Positions 53,431 to 53,885 of a DNA stretch of 53,885 nucleotides are shown one piece after another. Numbering within the stretch: the first letter of the stretch is position 1; the number at the start of each line of letters is the position of its first letter. The notes under the pieces are model-generated. The model worked only from the letters and a program-made list of their open reading frames with translations, made no database searches and was not told the DNA's origin. The position numbers and the translations under genes were made by a program. This DNA comes from Lachnospiraceae bacterium (lineage in GTDB: Bacteria > Bacillota > Clostridia > Lachnospirales > Lachnospiraceae): the NCBI GenBank assembly GCA_029338675.1, contig JAQYAV010000114.1, forward strand, positions 1-53,885, read 5' to 3'.

Positions 53431-53885
53431 TTAAATCATCCGAAAAAATCTCAATGCGTCCGCAATCGCATCCTCTTTCTCTTTCGGACACTGTGGCTGC
53501 TTCGCATCCCCTGATTTAGGCAAATTATAGTTCTCACGCTCTATGATTCCATACTTAGCCTTCACTTGCGCAATATAAAGGTTAGAAACCTTCATCCCAT
53601 CATTATGCTCCGCCACATATTTCTTAATCTCTTCATAAGTAGCCTTACTTTCCGCAGCTGTCAAATCCATCTCATCCATATCAAGAGTCACACTCACATG
53701 ATGCTTCGCCTCATGAAGTTTGGACAATAAGCACACCGTCTCCACATGTCCAGTATGACTAAACTGGTCAAATGCCTGCCACTTCACCAGCTCATACTTC
53801 TCCTCACAAAGGATCTTCAAATCCCTTGCCAGCGTTGCCGAATCGCAGCTTACATAAACTATCCTCTGCGGTTCCATCTTTAGCA
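53431..53885 (-). CDS. rlmD: 23S rRNA (uracil-5-)-methyltransferase RlmD/RumA type, C-terminal part
   Basis: The gene enters from beyond the right edge; about 150 codons are visible. PQRIVYVSCDSATLARDLK holds the catalytic Cys of the TrmA/RumA fold, followed by the motif FSHTGHVETVCLLSK. After the usual end, about 90 extra residues follow (SVTLDMDEMDLTAAESKATY; VSNLYIAQVKAKYGI; ALRFFRMI). I recall this appendage from clostridial homologs, but it is not part of the enzyme core. The enzyme methylates uracil in 23S rRNA. The ATG at 53877 is internal. Confidence 0.88.
   Translation of the reverse strand, partial: LKMEPQRIVYVSCDSATLARDLKILCEEKYELVKWQAFDQFSHTGHVETVCLLSKLHEAKHHVSVTLDMDEMDLTAAESKATYEEIKKYVAEHNDGMKVSNLYIAQVKAKYGIIERENYNLPKSGDAKQPQCPKEKEDAIADALRFFRMI

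Overview
The window is about 54 kb of AT-rich DNA, roughly one third G+C over most of its length. It looks like chromosome of a low-GC Gram-positive anaerobe. The best guess is a gut or rumen Lachnospiraceae-type Clostridium (inference). The reasons are strong GGAGG-type ribosome sites with occasional TTG starts, an [FeFe]-hydrogenase remnant, the anaerobic ThiH route for thiazole synthesis, a type I dockerin, a bacterial Ig-like domain, and many soluble sensor diguanylate cyclases. Most genes lie on the minus strand. No rRNA, tRNA, complete transposon or CRISPR array was seen.

Layout. 1-980: the C-terminal part of cas1 and the start of cas2 (probably type II), joined head to head to the C-terminal part of an [FeFe] hydrogenase. 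1050-5400: patatin-like lipase, amino-acid ABC transporter and an AraC regulator. 5460-8300: ArsR sensor divergent from a metallochaperone and a Zn/Cd-type P-ATPase. 8400-16670: LacI-like sensor diguanylate cyclase, thrH, proS, a secreted lysozyme-like protein, a parvulin and nfo. 16844-20783: thiamine thiazole operon thiS-thiG-thiH-thiE-thiF behind a TPP riboswitch with its own promoter and terminator. 20898-28194: response regulator and PocR-type hybrid kinase, pgi, and a REC-GGDEF*-EAL protein. 28413-38230: pncB, a GH43-like protein, two more LacI-like sensor diguanylate cyclases, a serine hydrolase and a dockerin-bearing CHAP-like protein. 38591-40166: a divergent HPt/receiver pair, then two gene fragments. 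40235-44291: pstS-pstC-pstA-pstB-phoU. 44413-50350: two membrane diguanylate cyclases, an ABC-2 exporter, and fragments of a histidine kinase, a TRAP permease and an acetyltransferase. 50372-53885: nucleoside phosphorylase-like gene, a small operon (GNAT, broken unknown gene, TIM-barrel epimerase), and the end of an rlmD/rumA-like gene. G+C is visibly higher after about 51200.

Two themes stand out. First, cyclic-di-GMP and phosphorelay genes are dense: five proteins with intact GGDEF motifs, one EAL protein with a degenerate GGDEF, a hybrid kinase with HPt, a double-receiver regulator, a lone HPt and a lone receiver. Three of the cyclases form a soluble family with a LacI-type ligand-binding fold, no DNA-binding head, and a conserved SCGC motif near residue 282. 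They fit cytoplasmic metabolite sensors that signal through c-di-GMP. Second, there are several decayed loci where two unrelated gene fragments meet (near 488, 39915 and 48266), plus broken genes near 50183 and 52145.

The most unusual single protein is the amino-acid transporter at 2764-4299. Its fused substrate-binding domain has lobe 2 before lobe 1, as in a circular permutation. All functional statements rest on motif reading; no database search was possible.
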